Of a DNA stretch of 64,000 nt, positions 14,692 to 24,436 are shown in pieces. This DNA is from Rahnella aquatilis CIP 78.65 = ATCC 33071 (lineage in GTDB: Bacteria > Pseudomonadota > Gammaproteobacteria > Enterobacterales > Enterobacteriaceae), in contig NC_016835.1 of assembly GCF_000241955.1 (NCBI RefSeq), positions 62,001-126,000 of the forward strand. The letters run 5' to 3'. Each line of letters begins with the position of its first letter. Positions within the stretch are counted from its first letter, which is position 1. Below the pieces are notes generated by a model, which was not told the DNA's origin, did no database searches, and saw only the letters and a list, made by a program, of their open reading frames with translations. Both the position numbers and the translations under genes were made by a program.

Positions 14692-16572
14692 ATGAATTCA
14701 ATAAATAATGTTGCTTCACTGATCCTGCTTAACGGCAAATTCCATACCGTTGACAGAGAAAAACCGCTGGCAAACGCCGTCGCAATCAAAGACGGTAAAT
14801 TTCTGGCTGTCGGCACCGAAAATGAAGTGATGCAATTTGCAGATGCACAGACGCAGGTGGTGGATTTGCACGGTCATACCGCCATTCCCGGCCTGAACGA
14901 CTCGCACCTGCATCTGATCCGTGGCGGTCTGAATTACAATCTGGAACTGCGCTGGGAAGGCGTGCCTTCGCTGGCTGATGCCCTGCGGATGCTGAAAGAG
15001 CAGGCGCTGCGCACACCAAGCCCGCAATGGGTACGCGTGGTCGGCGGCTGGACAGAATTCCAGTTTGCCGAACGCCGCATGCCGACGCTCGATGAAATTA
15101 ACCAGGCCGCGCCCGATACGCCGGTGTTTATCCTCCATTTGTATGACCGTGCCCTGCTCAACCGCGCCGCACTCAACGTGGTCGGCTATACCAAAGACAC
15201 GCCAAATCCTCCGGGCGGGGAAATTCAGCGTGACAGCAATGGTAATCCGACCGGCATGCTGATCGCCAAACCGAACGCGATGATCTTGTATTCCACGCTG
15301 GCAAAAGGCCCGAAACTGCCGCTGGAACAGCAGGTGAATTCCACCCGCCAGTTTATGCGTGAGCTGAACCGCCTTGGCCTCACCAGCGCTATAGACGCGG
15401 GTGGCGGCTTCCAGAATTATCCTGAGGATTATCAGATCATTGATGAGCTGCATCAGAAAAATCAGCTGACAGTACGCATTGCCTACAACCTGTTTACTCA
15501 GCGTCCGCAACATGAACTTGAAGATTTTGAGTTATGGACCGATATGCTCAAACCCGGCCAGGGCACCGATTTCTACCGTCATAACGGCGCAGGTGAGATG
15601 CTGGTATTTTCAGCCGCAGACTTTGAAGACTTCCTGCAACCGCGTCCGGATTTACCACCGGGAACTGAGGTCGAACTTGAGCGCGTGGTGCGTCATCTGG
15701 TAGAGCACCGCTGGCCGTTCCGCCTGCATGCCACGTATGACGAGTCGATCAGCCGGATGCTGGACGTCTTTGAGAAAGTGAACAGCGATATTCCGTTCAA
15801 CGGGTTGCACTGGTTCTTTGACCACGCGGAAACCATTACCGAACGCAACATCGAGCGCGTCAAAGCGCTGGGCGGCGGCATTGCGGTACAGCACCGTATG
15901 GCGTTCCAGGGGGAATATTTCGCTGACCGTTACGGTATCGAGGCCACCAAACATACGCCGCCGGTGGCGAAAATGTTGTCTGCGGGTGTGCCGGTCGGGC
16001 TGGGCACCGATGCGACCCGTGTGGCCAGTTACAACCCGTGGACCGCGCTGTACTGGCTGGTTTCCGGCCGCACCGTCGGCGGCATGGCGATGTACGATGA
16101 CGATGCCCGCATTGACCGCGAAACCGCGCTGATGTTGTGGACGCAAGGCAGCTCCTGGTTCTCCAGCGAACAGGGCAAGAAAGGTCAGATCAAAATCGGG
16201 CAACTGGCCGATCTGGCGGTGCTTTCTGAAGATTTCTTCAGCGTGCCGGAAGAACGTATCAAAGGAATCGAATCGGTGATGACCGTAGTCGATGGCAAAG
16301 TGGTCTATGCTGCAGGCAGCTTCTCGCCTCTCGCACCGCCCGCTATTCCTGTGCTGCCGGACTGGTCGCCGGTCACCACGGTGCCAGGGCATTACCGCTC
16401 TGCACCGCCGCAAGGTGCAGCACGTGTCGGGCTGGTTCGTCAGGGGCATCAGTGCGTCGGCCCGTGCGGTGTGCATAAACACAGCCATGACATTGCCCGC
16501 GGTTCCGATGTGCCGGTGTCCGATGACAACGCCTTCTGGGGTGCCTTAGGATGTTCGTGCTTCTCATTCTGA
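14692..16572 (+). CDS. YtcJ-like metal-dependent amidohydrolase
   Basis: A 626-residue amidohydrolase-3 family protein: SLILLNGKFHTVD and VDLHGHTAIPGLNDSHLHLIRGG supply the first metal-binding HxH, followed by the large insertion typical of YtcJ and the C-terminal GQLADLAVLSEDFF. The final 50 residues are Cys/His-containing (CVGPCGVHKHSHD, GCSC), unusual for the family. Substrates of YtcJ relatives are mostly unknown, with some acting on N-substituted amides or cyclic imides. CAGGAG lies nine bases before the ATG at 14692; an upstream start at 14650 would overlap the ABM gene and lacks a ribosome site. Confidence 0.8.
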   Translation: MNSINNVASLILLNGKFHTVDREKPLANAVAIKDGKFLAVGTENEVMQFADAQTQVVDLHGHTAIPGLNDSHLHLIRGGLNYNLELRWEGVPSLADALRMLKEQALRTPSPQWVRVVGGWTEFQFAERRMPTLDEINQAAPDTPVFILHLYDRALLNRAALNVVGYTKDTPNPPGGEIQRDSNGNPTGMLIAKPNAMILYSTLAKGPKLPLEQQVNSTRQFMRELNRLGLTSAIDAGGGFQNYPEDYQIIDELHQKNQLTVRIAYNLFTQRPQHELEDFELWTDMLKPGQGTDFYRHNGAGEMLVFSAADFEDFLQPRPDLPPGTEVELERVVRHLVEHRWPFRLHATYDESISRMLDVFEKVNSDIPFNGLHWFFDHAETITERNIERVKALGGGIAVQHRMAFQGEYFADRYGIEATKHTPPVAKMLSAGVPVGLGTDATRVASYNPWTALYWLVSGRTVGGMAMYDDDARIDRETALMLWTQGSSWFSSEQGKKGQIKIGQLADLAVLSEDFFSVPEERIKGIESVMTVVDGKVVYAAGSFSPLAPPAIPVLPDWSPVTTVPGHYRSAPPQGAARVGLVRQGHQCVGPCGVHKHSHDIARGSDVPVSDDNAFWGALGCSCFSF

Positions 16573-16593
16573 TCCTTTGAGAACGACATAAAA

Positions 16594-16630
16594 ATGGCCT
16601 GCATGGCAGGTAATGCAGGCCATTCTTTCT
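16594..16630 (+). terminator. Terminator after the amidohydrolase
   Basis: ATGGCCTGCAT and ATGCAGGCCAT pair with an 8-nt loop and are followed by TCTTTCTTTT. It ends the ABM-amidohydrolase unit before the LysR gene. Confidence 0.7.
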
Positions 16631-16670
16631 TTTATCGTATCTTTTGCACAGGCCCCGGCTTACTCTGTTA

Positions 16671-16684
16671 TGAGCATTAGCTCA
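16671..16684. promoter_or_regulatory. LysR operator candidate 1 (TGAGC-N4-GCTCA)
   Basis: A perfect dyad with a 4-nt spacer ATTA, 15 bases before the LysR start. The same core recurs at 17610-17627 ahead of the EamA gene, so it is probably the binding site of the LysR protein encoded between them. Confidence 0.6.
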
Positions 16685-16698
16685 TTAACAGGAACACA

Positions 16699-17607
16699 AT
16701 GATGCGTGATCTCCCTCCTACAACCACACTGCGCACTTTTGAAGTGGTCACCCGCCACACCACGTTTACCTCAGCCGCAGAAGAGCTGTTTATTACGCAA
16801 AGTGCGGTCAGCCACCAGTTGAAAAAACTGGAAGAGATCTGGGGTCTGCAGCTTTTTCAGCGTGGTAAAACCCTGAGCCTGACGCCTGCCGGTGCGGCGC
16901 TCGCCCCGCTGGTGCGGGAATTCTTTAGCAAACTCGAAACCACACTTGCCGATCTGCGTGAACAAAAAGGACGGGTGCGGTTGCGTGTCAGCACCACCTA
17001 TTCTTTCGCGTTAAAGTGGTTGTTACCGCGCCTGCCGGAATTAGCCCGTTTGCATCCAGAGATACTGGTCACGCTGGAAAGCACGGATAAAGCCATTCAC
17101 TTCGCCAGCGCAGATTCCGATGTGGCGATCCGCTTCGGACACGGCAATTATGCCGCGCTGCATACAGAGTTTATGTTCCGCGAACAATTATTCCCGGTTG
17201 CCAGCCCCGCATTCTTAGCCAGTTTTGGTACCCCTTCTGAACCCGCTGAACTGTTGCGCTTTCCGCTGCTGACGCGTGACGGGGCAGATCTGGTCCCCAA
17301 ATGGGATGCCTGGTTTAAGCAGGTCGGGGTAAATACCGATGTACTGCACGAAAGTGTGCGCTTCGCCGACACAAATATGACGATTGAAGCCGCGTTACTG
17401 GGTCAGGGTATTGCGCTGGCGCGCAGCGGACACGTTGAAAAAGAAATCCGTGATGGCAGTCTGGTCAGGCTCTTTGACGTCAATTTTCCCTCTCCGGCCG
17501 CTTATTACTTTGTCTGTCCGGAAGGCATCGAAAGCCAGCCGCACATCATGGAATTCCGTAACTGGCTGCTGGCCGAATCACAACAGGCGCAGCTCAGCTA
17601 CCGTTAG
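16699..17607 (+). CDS. LysR-family regulator, GcvA-like
   Basis: A 302-residue LysR-type regulator. The N-terminal winged helix PTTTLRTFEVVTRHTTFTSAAEELFITQSAVSHQLKKLEEIWGLQLFQR is GcvA-like. Residues 90-300 form the effector-binding PBP2 domain. It is flanked by two copies of the dyad TGAGC-N4-GCTCA, one at its own promoter and one between it and the EamA/PanE-like genes, consistent with autoregulation and control of the downstream exporter. The first of two adjacent ATGs is annotated. The effector is unknown. Confidence 0.87.
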   Translation: MMRDLPPTTTLRTFEVVTRHTTFTSAAEELFITQSAVSHQLKKLEEIWGLQLFQRGKTLSLTPAGAALAPLVREFFSKLETTLADLREQKGRVRLRVSTTYSFALKWLLPRLPELARLHPEILVTLESTDKAIHFASADSDVAIRFGHGNYAALHTEFMFREQLFPVASPAFLASFGTPSEPAELLRFPLLTRDGADLVPKWDAWFKQVGVNTDVLHESVRFADTNMTIEAALLGQGIALARSGHVEKEIRDGSLVRLFDVNFPSPAAYYFVCPEGIESQPHIMEFRNWLLAESQQAQLSYR

Positions 17608-17609
17608 AG

Positions 17610-17627
17610 TATGAGCCATTGCTCATA
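17610..17627. promoter_or_regulatory. LysR operator candidate 2 (TATGAGC-CATT-GCTCATA)
   Basis: A perfect 7-bp dyad two bases after the LysR stop and 55 bases before the EamA start. It shares the TGAGC-N4-GCTCA core with 16671-16684. Confidence 0.65.
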
Positions 17628-17682
17628 CCACGATGACAACACTTCACTGTTAATCCGGGCACGGGCTGTTTAGCATCAGCAC

Positions 17683-18510
17683 ATGCCCGCTCATATTATT
17701 TTACTGACGCTACTCGCCGCCCTGCTGCATGCCAGCTGGAATGCCTTATTGCGCGGCGGTACTGACCGGTTATGGTCGATGACCATCATGTGCGTGGCAA
17801 TTGCGTTGAGCTGCGTCGCCATCGCGCCGTTTCTGCCACTCCCTGAGCGGGAGAGCGTGAAGTATGCGATGTTATCTGCCTTGCTGCATGTGGGTTATAA
17901 CCTGTGTTTAATACGCAGTTATCAGAGCGGGGATCTCGGGCAAACCTACCCGATTGCGCGCGGTTCTTCGCCGCTGATGGTGACCTGTGGCGCGGCCCTG
18001 TTCGCCGGAGAAAAGATCGCCTTTAACACGTTTGTCGGCATCGCGCTGATTTCTGGTGGCATTCTGATGCTTGCCTTGGGAAGACGCAGACCGGCGATGC
18101 CGGGGCTGAAATATACCCTGGCCACCGGCGCTTTTATTGCGGCATACAGCGTAGTGGATGGCATAGGCGTGCGCGTCTCCGGCAATTCGTTTTCCTATAC
18201 CGTGTGGATGAGCATGTTATGGGGGGCGCTGATGCCAGCGCTGTATATCATCCTGCGCGACACGAAAAGTTTACTGCGCTGGCGGCCCGGTTTACTCAGT
18301 GCGGCAGCAGGCGGTGTGGTATCGCTGCTGGCTTACGGCATGATCATTTATGCCATGACGGCCGCGCCGATGGGCGCCGTCTCCGCGCTGCGTGAAACCA
18401 GCGTGTTGTTTGCCGCAGTCCTGGGTTATCTGTTTCTTGGTGAAACACTCACACTGAGAAAAATGCTGGCGTGTGCGGTGATTGCCACCGGCACACTGTT
18501 GATAGGTTAA
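17683..18510 (+). CDS. EamA/DMT-family transporter
   Basis: A 275-residue inner-membrane protein with ten hydrophobic helices in two EamA repeats, beginning ILLTLLAALLHASWNALLRGG. Drug/metabolite transporters of this type usually export amino acids or other small metabolites. It follows the LysR gene, with an operator candidate in the gap, and is followed after 20 bases by a PanE-like reductase gene, so all three may serve one metabolite. The substrate is unknown. Confidence 0.85.
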   Translation: MPAHIILLTLLAALLHASWNALLRGGTDRLWSMTIMCVAIALSCVAIAPFLPLPERESVKYAMLSALLHVGYNLCLIRSYQSGDLGQTYPIARGSSPLMVTCGAALFAGEKIAFNTFVGIALISGGILMLALGRRRPAMPGLKYTLATGAFIAAYSVVDGIGVRVSGNSFSYTVWMSMLWGALMPALYIILRDTKSLLRWRPGLLSAAAGGVVSLLAYGMIIYAMTAAPMGAVSALRETSVLFAAVLGYLFLGETLTLRKMLACAVIATGTLLIG

Positions 18511-18530
18511 TCAAATCAGGAGAACCCGAT

Positions 18531-19421
18531 ATGTCTGACCGCCCTGCTACTGCTCTGTTAGGTCCCGGTGCAATTGGCACGACCATCGCCGCGGTACTGC
18601 ATGAAGTTAACCGCACGCCGCTGCTTTGCGGGCGCACTGCGCACCCGCAATTAATTCTGCATCATGATGACGGCGAGATTGTGGTGCCAGGTCCGGTATT
18701 GAACAATCCGTCGGCGGCCGACCGTCCGTTCGGTCTGGTTTTTGTCGCGGTGAAAACCACGCAGGTGGCTGACAGCGCTGACTGGCTGGCCGCATTGTGC
18801 GATGAAAATACCATTGTCTGTGCGCTGCAAAACGGCGTTGAACAGAAAACGCTGCTGGAACCTTACGTCAACGGGGCAACGGTGGTGCCTTCCGTCGTAT
18901 GGTTCCCGGCACAGCGTGAGCCGGATGCCTCCGTCCGGCTGCGCGCAAAACCGCGTCTGACCTTGCCGGATGTGCCACAGGCAAAACGGATCGCTGATGC
19001 ACTCAGCGGCACGCGCTGCGCGGTTGAATTATCATCCGACTTCCTCTCGATTGCATGGCGCAAACTGCTGCAAAATGCGGTCGCGGGTCTGATGGTTCTC
19101 GCAAACCGCCGTGCGGGGATGTTCTCACGCGGGGATATCACGCAACTGGCACTGGCTTATCTGCATGAGTGTCTGACTGTCGCTCGGGCGGAAGGTGCGG
19201 TACTCAGCGATAGCGTTGCACAAGAGATCGTTGACGGTTTTCATCGTGCTCCTGCGGATTTAGGCACCTCGATTCTCGCCGATCGCCAGGCTAACCGCCC
19301 GCTGGAGTGGGATATACGCAACGGCGTCGTGCAGCGTTCTGGTCACGCAAAGGGTATTCCTACGCCGGTTAGCGACATTCTGGTTCCGCTGCTGGCGGCA
19401 GGGAGTGAGGGGCCGGGCTGA
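18531..19421 (+). CDS. Ketopantoate reductase-family (PanE/ApbA-like) oxidoreductase
   Basis: A 296-residue NAD(P)-dependent reductase: ALLGPGAIGTTIAAVL is the dinucleotide-binding loop (about residues 8-23), VFVAVKTTQ and ALQNGVEQ are family motifs, and SIAWRKLLQNAVAG carries the catalytic Lys. PanE reduces 2-dehydropantoate; this paralogue may act on another 2-oxo acid. CAGGAG lies before the ATG at 18531. An upstream in-frame start at 18471 overlaps the EamA gene and is less likely. It is probably cotranscribed with EamA. Confidence 0.82.
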   Translation: MSDRPATALLGPGAIGTTIAAVLHEVNRTPLLCGRTAHPQLILHHDDGEIVVPGPVLNNPSAADRPFGLVFVAVKTTQVADSADWLAALCDENTIVCALQNGVEQKTLLEPYVNGATVVPSVVWFPAQREPDASVRLRAKPRLTLPDVPQAKRIADALSGTRCAVELSSDFLSIAWRKLLQNAVAGLMVLANRRAGMFSRGDITQLALAYLHECLTVARAEGAVLSDSVAQEIVDGFHRAPADLGTSILADRQANRPLEWDIRNGVVQRSGHAKGIPTPVSDILVPLLAAGSEGPG

Positions 19422-19433
19422 CGCTGACGCCCA

Positions 19434-19471
19434 CAAAAAGGCCGCCGCGAACCTGATGCCCGCGGCAGCCT
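19434..19471 (-). terminator. Terminator of the chb operon
   Basis: Read leftward, GGCTGCCGCG pairs with CGCGGCGGCC and is followed by TTTTT. It lies just beyond the chbG stop and may also end the convergent PanE-like transcript. Confidence 0.75.
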
Positions 19472-19485
19472 TTGCGTATTACGGC

Positions 19486-20244
19486 TTATAAATCCTTAAA
19501 CGATCCCAGCCGGAATCCGCGCTCGGCGATCGCGGCTTTGAGCGAAGCCGATGTCAGTACATCCAGCTCCGCCAGGCGCGGAGTGCAATATTTGCTTGCC
19601 AGAATGGTGTTATCAATAAACGACGGATGGGTCATGATTTCAAGCGTTCGGTCACCGCGCTGCGTGGCGTTGTCCAGCGTTTGCAGAAACAGGGCGTCTG
19701 AAATCGCCTCTCCGTAGAAACTGCTGTCGAAACCGTCGGTACTCTTCGCACCGCGCAGCGCAATGTCACGCCTGCGGATTTCGTTACGGTCAATGCGTAC
19801 AGGAATGCCCTGATCTTTCGCGAACGCTTCCACGATCGGGAAAATCTGCGGGAACATATGCACATGATGATGACTGTCGAGATGCGTCGGCAGGCGACCA
19901 AACACCGCCACGAAACGGTCAAACTGGCATTGCAGTTCCTGCGCGATTTCATCCAGCGGCAGCGTGCCCTGCTCCGCCATTTCCCAGATCCACTTGCCCA
20001 GTTCCCCGTCACGAACCAGACCCGGCATCGGCGACAACGGACGCCCGAGTGTCAGCACAAAATGCATGCCGACCGCCAGTTCAGGGTGTGCGGCGCTGAG
20101 AACCGCCGCGTGTTCCGTGGTCGCCATGTTGACCATCGCCGTGGTTGAGGTGACAACGCCGTTGTTAAACGCCTCAATAATCCCGTAGTTCTGCGCCTTG
20201 CACAGCCCGAAATCATCGGCGTTTACGATCAGTAATTTATCCAT
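19486..20244 (-). CDS. chbG: Chitooligosaccharide (chitobiose) deacetylase
   Basis: A 252-residue YdjC-fold deacetylase. NADDFGL (metal-binding Asp pair) and [12 protein letters not shown] (metal-binding His) are intact. It removes one acetyl group from chitobiose-6-phosphate or chitotriose-6-phosphate in the cytoplasm; the monodeacetylated product is both the inducer for ChbR and the substrate of ChbF in E. coli. Last gene of the chbBCARFG operon, 45 bases after chbF. Confidence 0.93.
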   Translation of the reverse strand: MDKLLIVNADDFGLCKAQNYGIIEAFNNGVVTSTTAMVNMATTEHAAVLSAAHPELAVGMHFVLTLGRPLSPMPGLVRDGELGKWIWEMAEQGTLPLDEIAQELQCQFDRFVAVFGRLPTHLDSHHHVHMFPQIFPIVEAFAKDQGIPVRIDRNEIRRRDIALRGAKSTDGFDSSFYGEAISDALFLQTLDNATQRGDRTLEIMTHPSFIDNTILASKYCTPRLAELDVLTSASLKAAIAERGFRLGSFKDL

Positions 20245-20289
20245 AAGCCTCCCTGTGAAAGCCTCCCCGTCACCGGGAAGGCCGTGGGG

Positions 20290-21633
20290 TTATTTCAGTG
20301 TGGCGATGGTTTCTGCAAAATTCGGCAGCAACTTTTCATGTGCCAGCAACATTTCTCGCGCCAGTATCTCGGCATCTTTATCGGAATGGATCAGTGGGCT
20401 AAGATTCATCGCCAGCAGCACATCATTGAATTCACCGCTCAGTGCGGCCTCGCTCGCGGCAATCTCAAACCCTTTGATGGTGTAAATCAGGCCCAGCACT
20501 TTTTCGTCAAAATGCGTGATACGCGGGTGTGGTTTTGCACCGTCGCGCCCGATGGTGCAGGTCATTTCCACCGCCCAGTCAGCCGGGATGTTATCAATAT
20601 GGCCATTGTGCGGGAAATTGACGTACTGCTCGGTTTGTTTATCGTTGTAAATGGCGCTGATCACTTCGCAGGCCGCGTCGGAATAATAGGCTCCGCCGCG
20701 CAATTCCAGTTCTTTCGGTTTGACGTTCAGATCAGGATTTTTGTACAGATCGAACAGCTGTTTTTCAACCTTCTGCACAACCGTAGCGCGCGCGCCGCCT
20801 TTGTAGAATTCGCCCATTTCAATCGCCAGCATCTCTTTCTGCTTAAAGTAATACAGCAGATAAGAACACGGCAGCAGATTCAGGGAGCGGATCAGGCCTT
20901 CGCTGAATGGCAAATCAAAGATATTTTTCACCGAACCGGCCGTCAGTGTGCCGGACGCGACACCATCAAGCAGCTCGGCGAAACGTGATTCGCCGTTGAC
21001 CAGGACATCTTTGATAAACACCATGTGGTTCAGGCCAAACAGGTCGATGGACAACTCTTCCTGCGGCGTCAGCTTCAGCACATCCTGAATAAACATTTTC
21101 ATGCCCACCGGGATGTTACATACGCCAATGAATTTCTTAAATTTGGTGTGGCGGAATACCGCTTCCGTCACCATGCCCGCCGGGTTGGTGAAGTTTATCA
21201 CCCAGGCGTCGGGGCAGATCTCCTCGACATCCCGGATGATGTCAAAAATCACCGGGATCGTCCGCAGCCCTTTGAACAAGCCGCCTGCCCCGTTGGTTTC
21301 CTGCCCGAGATAACCGTGGCTCAGCGGGATGCGTTCATCCAGTTCGCGCGCTTTTAGCTGACCAACGCGCAGTTGCGTGGTGACGAAATCGGCATCCGCC
21401 AATGCTTCGCGGCGATCCAGCGTTTTATGCATCACAATCGGCACGCCTGCGCGTTCCACCATACGCTGGCAAAGATTGAAAATAATATCCTGTTTCTCTT
21501 TACCGGCTTCCACATCGACCAGCCATAATTCAGTAATCGGCAATTCGTCGTAACGTTTAATAAAACCTTCCAGTAATTCCGGGGTATAACTACTTCCGCC
21601 ACCGATAGTGACAACTTTCAGTTTGTTACGCAT
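20290..21633 (-). CDS. chbF: 6-phospho-beta-glucosidase, GH4
   Basis: A 447-residue GH4 enzyme. IGGGSSYTPELLEGF is the NAD-binding N-terminus, and VCNIPVG and GLNHMVF supply the metal-binding Cys and His. It hydrolyses phosphorylated, deacetylated chitobiose (and cellobiose-6-phosphate) by an NAD- and Mn-dependent redox mechanism. GGGAG precedes the ATG at 21633; an upstream in-frame start at 21660 is not family-like. Confidence 0.93.
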   Translation of the reverse strand: MRNKLKVVTIGGGSSYTPELLEGFIKRYDELPITELWLVDVEAGKEKQDIIFNLCQRMVERAGVPIVMHKTLDRREALADADFVTTQLRVGQLKARELDERIPLSHGYLGQETNGAGGLFKGLRTIPVIFDIIRDVEEICPDAWVINFTNPAGMVTEAVFRHTKFKKFIGVCNIPVGMKMFIQDVLKLTPQEELSIDLFGLNHMVFIKDVLVNGESRFAELLDGVASGTLTAGSVKNIFDLPFSEGLIRSLNLLPCSYLLYYFKQKEMLAIEMGEFYKGGARATVVQKVEKQLFDLYKNPDLNVKPKELELRGGAYYSDAACEVISAIYNDKQTEQYVNFPHNGHIDNIPADWAVEMTCTIGRDGAKPHPRITHFDEKVLGLIYTIKGFEIAASEAALSGEFNDVLLAMNLSPLIHSDKDAEILAREMLLAHEKLLPNFAETIATLK

Positions 21634-21693
21634 AGGAACTCCCGTGCAATAATAATGCACTGCAAATTTAAACAGAGAAATAAATGGTTCGCG

Positions 21694-22530
21694 TTAATTA
21701 ATACTGCACAACTTCTTCCGGTAATGATTCGGGGTAAAAGAAGTCAGTTTTTTAAAGTTTTTAATAAACATGCTCGGACTGCTGTAGCCGGATTCAAACG
21801 CAATATCCGTGACCGAGTAATTGGTGATCTCCAGCTGTTTCTTGGCAAAATCTATGCGAATTTCATTAATAATCTGCATCGGCGTTTTGCCATAATGTCG
21901 CTGCGTGGCGCGGCTGAGATATTCCTGCGATTTACCGGAAAGCGCCACCATATTCGTTAATGCTTTGTCACCAAACTGCGCTTTATCATGCATCTTCTCG
22001 ATGGCATTTTTAAGCCAGCCTGGCGCATCGGTGGTAATTTCTGACTCTCTGTGATGATGTAAACGGTTCACAATATAAAACGTCACCATTTCCAGAAATT
22101 CATTAAATTCCCCGTTCCTGAAATTAAGAGAAGCGATCACAGATTCTATATAAGCCAGAAATTCAGTCTTAATCTGATAAACCTGTGACGCCACGAAGCG
22201 GGGTGGCAGTAAAGATAAATAATGTTGCTCGAAGAACGCTTTGCTGATCCCGACATTAAGTATCCGCGTCGCACCAAATTCATAAAAGCTTTGGTGGTTG
22301 GATCCCAGCGGGATAAAGACAAAGTCGCCACGCTCTAACAATACCCGTTTACCGTTGACGTTCTGGTAATACCGGCCGGTCAGCACCACTGTAAATTCGT
22401 AGTAATCGTGTTCATGCAGCCCGGAAATGCTTTCTACTTTGTTGTAGATGAACATGTGGAAATTCTGACCGTCGAAGAGTTGATTTTCGCGCGCTGTCTT
22501 GATTTCCATGCTCAGTACCGGTGGTTGCAT
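21694..22530 (-). CDS. chbR: ChbR, AraC-family regulator of the chb operon
   Basis: A 278-residue protein with an N-terminal cupin ([40 protein letters not shown]) and C-terminal AraC double helix-turn-helix ([50 protein letters not shown]). In E. coli it represses the operon without chitobiose and activates it with CRP when deacetylated chitobiose is present. It lies inside the operon between chbA and chbF, as in E. coli. Confidence 0.93.
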   Translation of the reverse strand: MQPPVLSMEIKTARENQLFDGQNFHMFIYNKVESISGLHEHDYYEFTVVLTGRYYQNVNGKRVLLERGDFVFIPLGSNHQSFYEFGATRILNVGISKAFFEQHYLSLLPPRFVASQVYQIKTEFLAYIESVIASLNFRNGEFNEFLEMVTFYIVNRLHHHRESEITTDAPGWLKNAIEKMHDKAQFGDKALTNMVALSGKSQEYLSRATQRHYGKTPMQIINEIRIDFAKKQLEITNYSVTDIAFESGYSSPSMFIKNFKKLTSFTPNHYRKKLCSIN

Positions 22531-22544
22531 TATGGCTTCCTACG

Positions 22545-22892
22545 TTATTTTATTTTCTCATGAAGCTCAATGAGTTCAGCAATCAGTTCGCGGGCCAGCA
22601 TTGATGTCATCAGATGGTCTTGCGCATGCACCAGCACCAGGCTGACTTTGGTTTTCCCTTCGCCCTGATCGTCTTCAATCAGTTTGGTCTGCACCAGATG
22701 CGCTTCATTGAGCGCCATTTTTGACTGCGCCATCACCGCGTACGCCTGCTCAAAATCCCCTTCTTTGGCTTTCCTGAGCGCCGCATAAGCCAGGCTGCGC
22801 GCTTGTCCGGAGTTAATGATCAACCCCATCACCACTTCTTCGAGATCCTGCATTTCACTTTCAGTTTCAACAATGCTGTCTAAATCCATCAT
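22545..22892 (-). CDS. chbA: PTS chitobiose EIIA
   Basis: A 115-residue lactose/cellobiose-type EIIA, an all-helical trimer. The phosphoryl-accepting His is in VLVHAQDHLM (about residue 89). It passes phosphate from HPr to ChbB in the cytoplasm. The spacing to chbR is 14 bases, so cotranscription is certain enough. Confidence 0.93.
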   Translation of the reverse strand: MMDLDSIVETESEMQDLEEVVMGLIINSGQARSLAYAALRKAKEGDFEQAYAVMAQSKMALNEAHLVQTKLIEDDQGEGKTKVSLVLVHAQDHLMTSMLARELIAELIELHEKIK

Positions 22893-22955
22893 TTCTGTCT
22901 CTCCGTGATTGGCCGGATGACGGCGGGAAACTTGTCCTGCCGCCTTCCGTTCAGA

Positions 22956-24314
22956 TTAAAATTTCAGTGCGGCTGCAATGTCTTCTTCACTTTCTTCTTC
23001 TTCAATAATCGTCTGCGCTTTGTTAGATAAGATCACAAATGGCATATACACCAGCGTGGCAATGCCCAGGTTAAACAACGCGACGAGCAGTGCAGCGATG
23101 CTGCCGTTACTGTTAAAGAAGGCCCCAAGCCCGGTCGGCATGGTCCACGGCGCCAGATTCGTGACCGGAGGGATAATGCCCATGCTGTACGCCGCGAGTG
23201 TGATGGCAGCCAGAATCGGCTGGACCAGCACGAACGGGATAAACATCACCGGGTTCATGATAATCGGCAGACCAAACAGGATCGGTTCGTTAATCTGGAA
23301 GATGCCTGACGGGAGTGCCAGCTTCGCCACCTGACGATGATCGGCACGGCGTGAAGCGATAAAGATGGCGATGATAAGTCCGAGGGTGGCACCGGAACCG
23401 CCCAGCATGATGTAGGAATCCAGCATCGGTTTGGCCCAGAAGTGGAAGGTTTTCCCCGCCTCAACCGCCGCACTCACGGAACCGTATTCGGTATACAGCG
23501 CGATGTTTTCAAGCGCCCACGGGGTCATGATGCCGTTGTCGAGTGCAGTTAGCGCCAGCGAACCGTGCACACCAAAGAACCACAACAGGGAGTTGAAAAT
23601 CACATACGCCCAGCCTACCACGCTGCCCATTGCCGCCAGAGGTTTGGAAATAGAATCCATAATAATCTGGTGGAAGTTGTGGCCATATAATCCGAGTAAC
23701 CAGGAAATAACCCCGAAGATAAACAGAATAATAAAACCCGGAATTAATGCCGAGAAGGAACGGGAAACAGAAGACGGCACACTCGCCGGCAAGGTAATCA
23801 CCCAGTTGCGGCGAATAACAAAGGTGAACATTTCCGCGACCACCAGACCTATCACCATACCGGAAATAATATTCGCCCCGCCCAGCCAGTTTGCCCCCAC
23901 GGCATAGGCTTCACCAACGCTGTATGGCGTCACGGTCATAAAGGCTGCAACGGCTAATAAACCGGCGGACAGCGGATCCACTTTACGTTCTTCCGCTAAT
24001 GCCATGCCGATAAAGAACGGTGCCATCAGCGACATAATACCGAGCGTACCGTTATAAACATTAATACCGATAGTTTTAAGGCCCGTCAGTGTGTCGATCG
24101 TTGACGGGTCTAAACGCACACCTAAAGAATAAAAGAAAGAACCGGCCCCAAAATTCAGGAACACGTTATTAATTAAAACGAACATAGCGCCCGCGAGGGT
24201 CAGCGGCATTAATTTGATGAAGCCATTTTTAATGGCGTTAATATGCGCTTGTTTACCTATTTTGACGGCAAAAGGAAGAAGTATCTTTTCAAGTGAATCA
24301 ATGGCTTTGCTCAT
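22956..24314 (-). CDS. chbC: PTS chitobiose EIIC permease
   Basis: A roughly 452-residue inner-membrane EIIC of the lactose/cellobiose family, with ten or so helices and the motifs [17 protein letters not shown] and [14 protein letters not shown]. It moves N,N'-diacetylchitobiose inward while it is phosphorylated by ChbB. AAAGGA is better spaced for the ATG at 24314 than for the in-frame ATG two codons earlier. The acidic C-terminal tail ([14 protein letters not shown]) is unusually long. Confidence 0.92.
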   Translation of the reverse strand: MSKAIDSLEKILLPFAVKIGKQAHINAIKNGFIKLMPLTLAGAMFVLINNVFLNFGAGSFFYSLGVRLDPSTIDTLTGLKTIGINVYNGTLGIMSLMAPFFIGMALAEERKVDPLSAGLLAVAAFMTVTPYSVGEAYAVGANWLGGANIISGMVIGLVVAEMFTFVIRRNWVITLPASVPSSVSRSFSALIPGFIILFIFGVISWLLGLYGHNFHQIIMDSISKPLAAMGSVVGWAYVIFNSLLWFFGVHGSLALTALDNGIMTPWALENIALYTEYGSVSAAVEAGKTFHFWAKPMLDSYIMLGGSGATLGLIIAIFIASRRADHRQVAKLALPSGIFQINEPILFGLPIIMNPVMFIPFVLVQPILAAITLAAYSMGIIPPVTNLAPWTMPTGLGAFFNSNGSIAALLVALFNLGIATLVYMPFVILSNKAQTIIEEEESEEDIAAALKF

Positions 24315-24352
24315 GGGCATTTTCCTTTAATGCCGCCTTCCGGCGGCCAGGG

Positions 24353-24389
24353 ATGAAATTCGCTCTTTGACTGGATTTCTCTTTGACAT
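24353..24389 (-). promoter_or_regulatory. Two apparent ChiX sRNA pairing sites in the chbB-chbC leader
   Basis: The plus strand here reads GAAATTCGCTCTTTGACTGG (24355-24374) and GATTTCTCTTTGAC (24374-24387). Both resemble the seed of the E. coli sRNA ChiX (GAAAUUCCUCUUUGACGGG, from memory), so the minus-strand chb mRNA would pair with ChiX twice. In E. coli and Salmonella the chbBC spacer is the known 'trap' that titrates ChiX and relieves chitoporin repression. Confidence 0.65.
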
Positions 24390-24436
24390 AAAAATACAAA
24401 AAATGGGTAATGCAAAAGTTGACGCTAAACGTTAAT

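Noticed and set aside
15652..16488. 278-residue ORF antisense to the amidohydrolase gene
   Set aside because: Shadow of a well-supported gene; rich in Arg/His with no motif.
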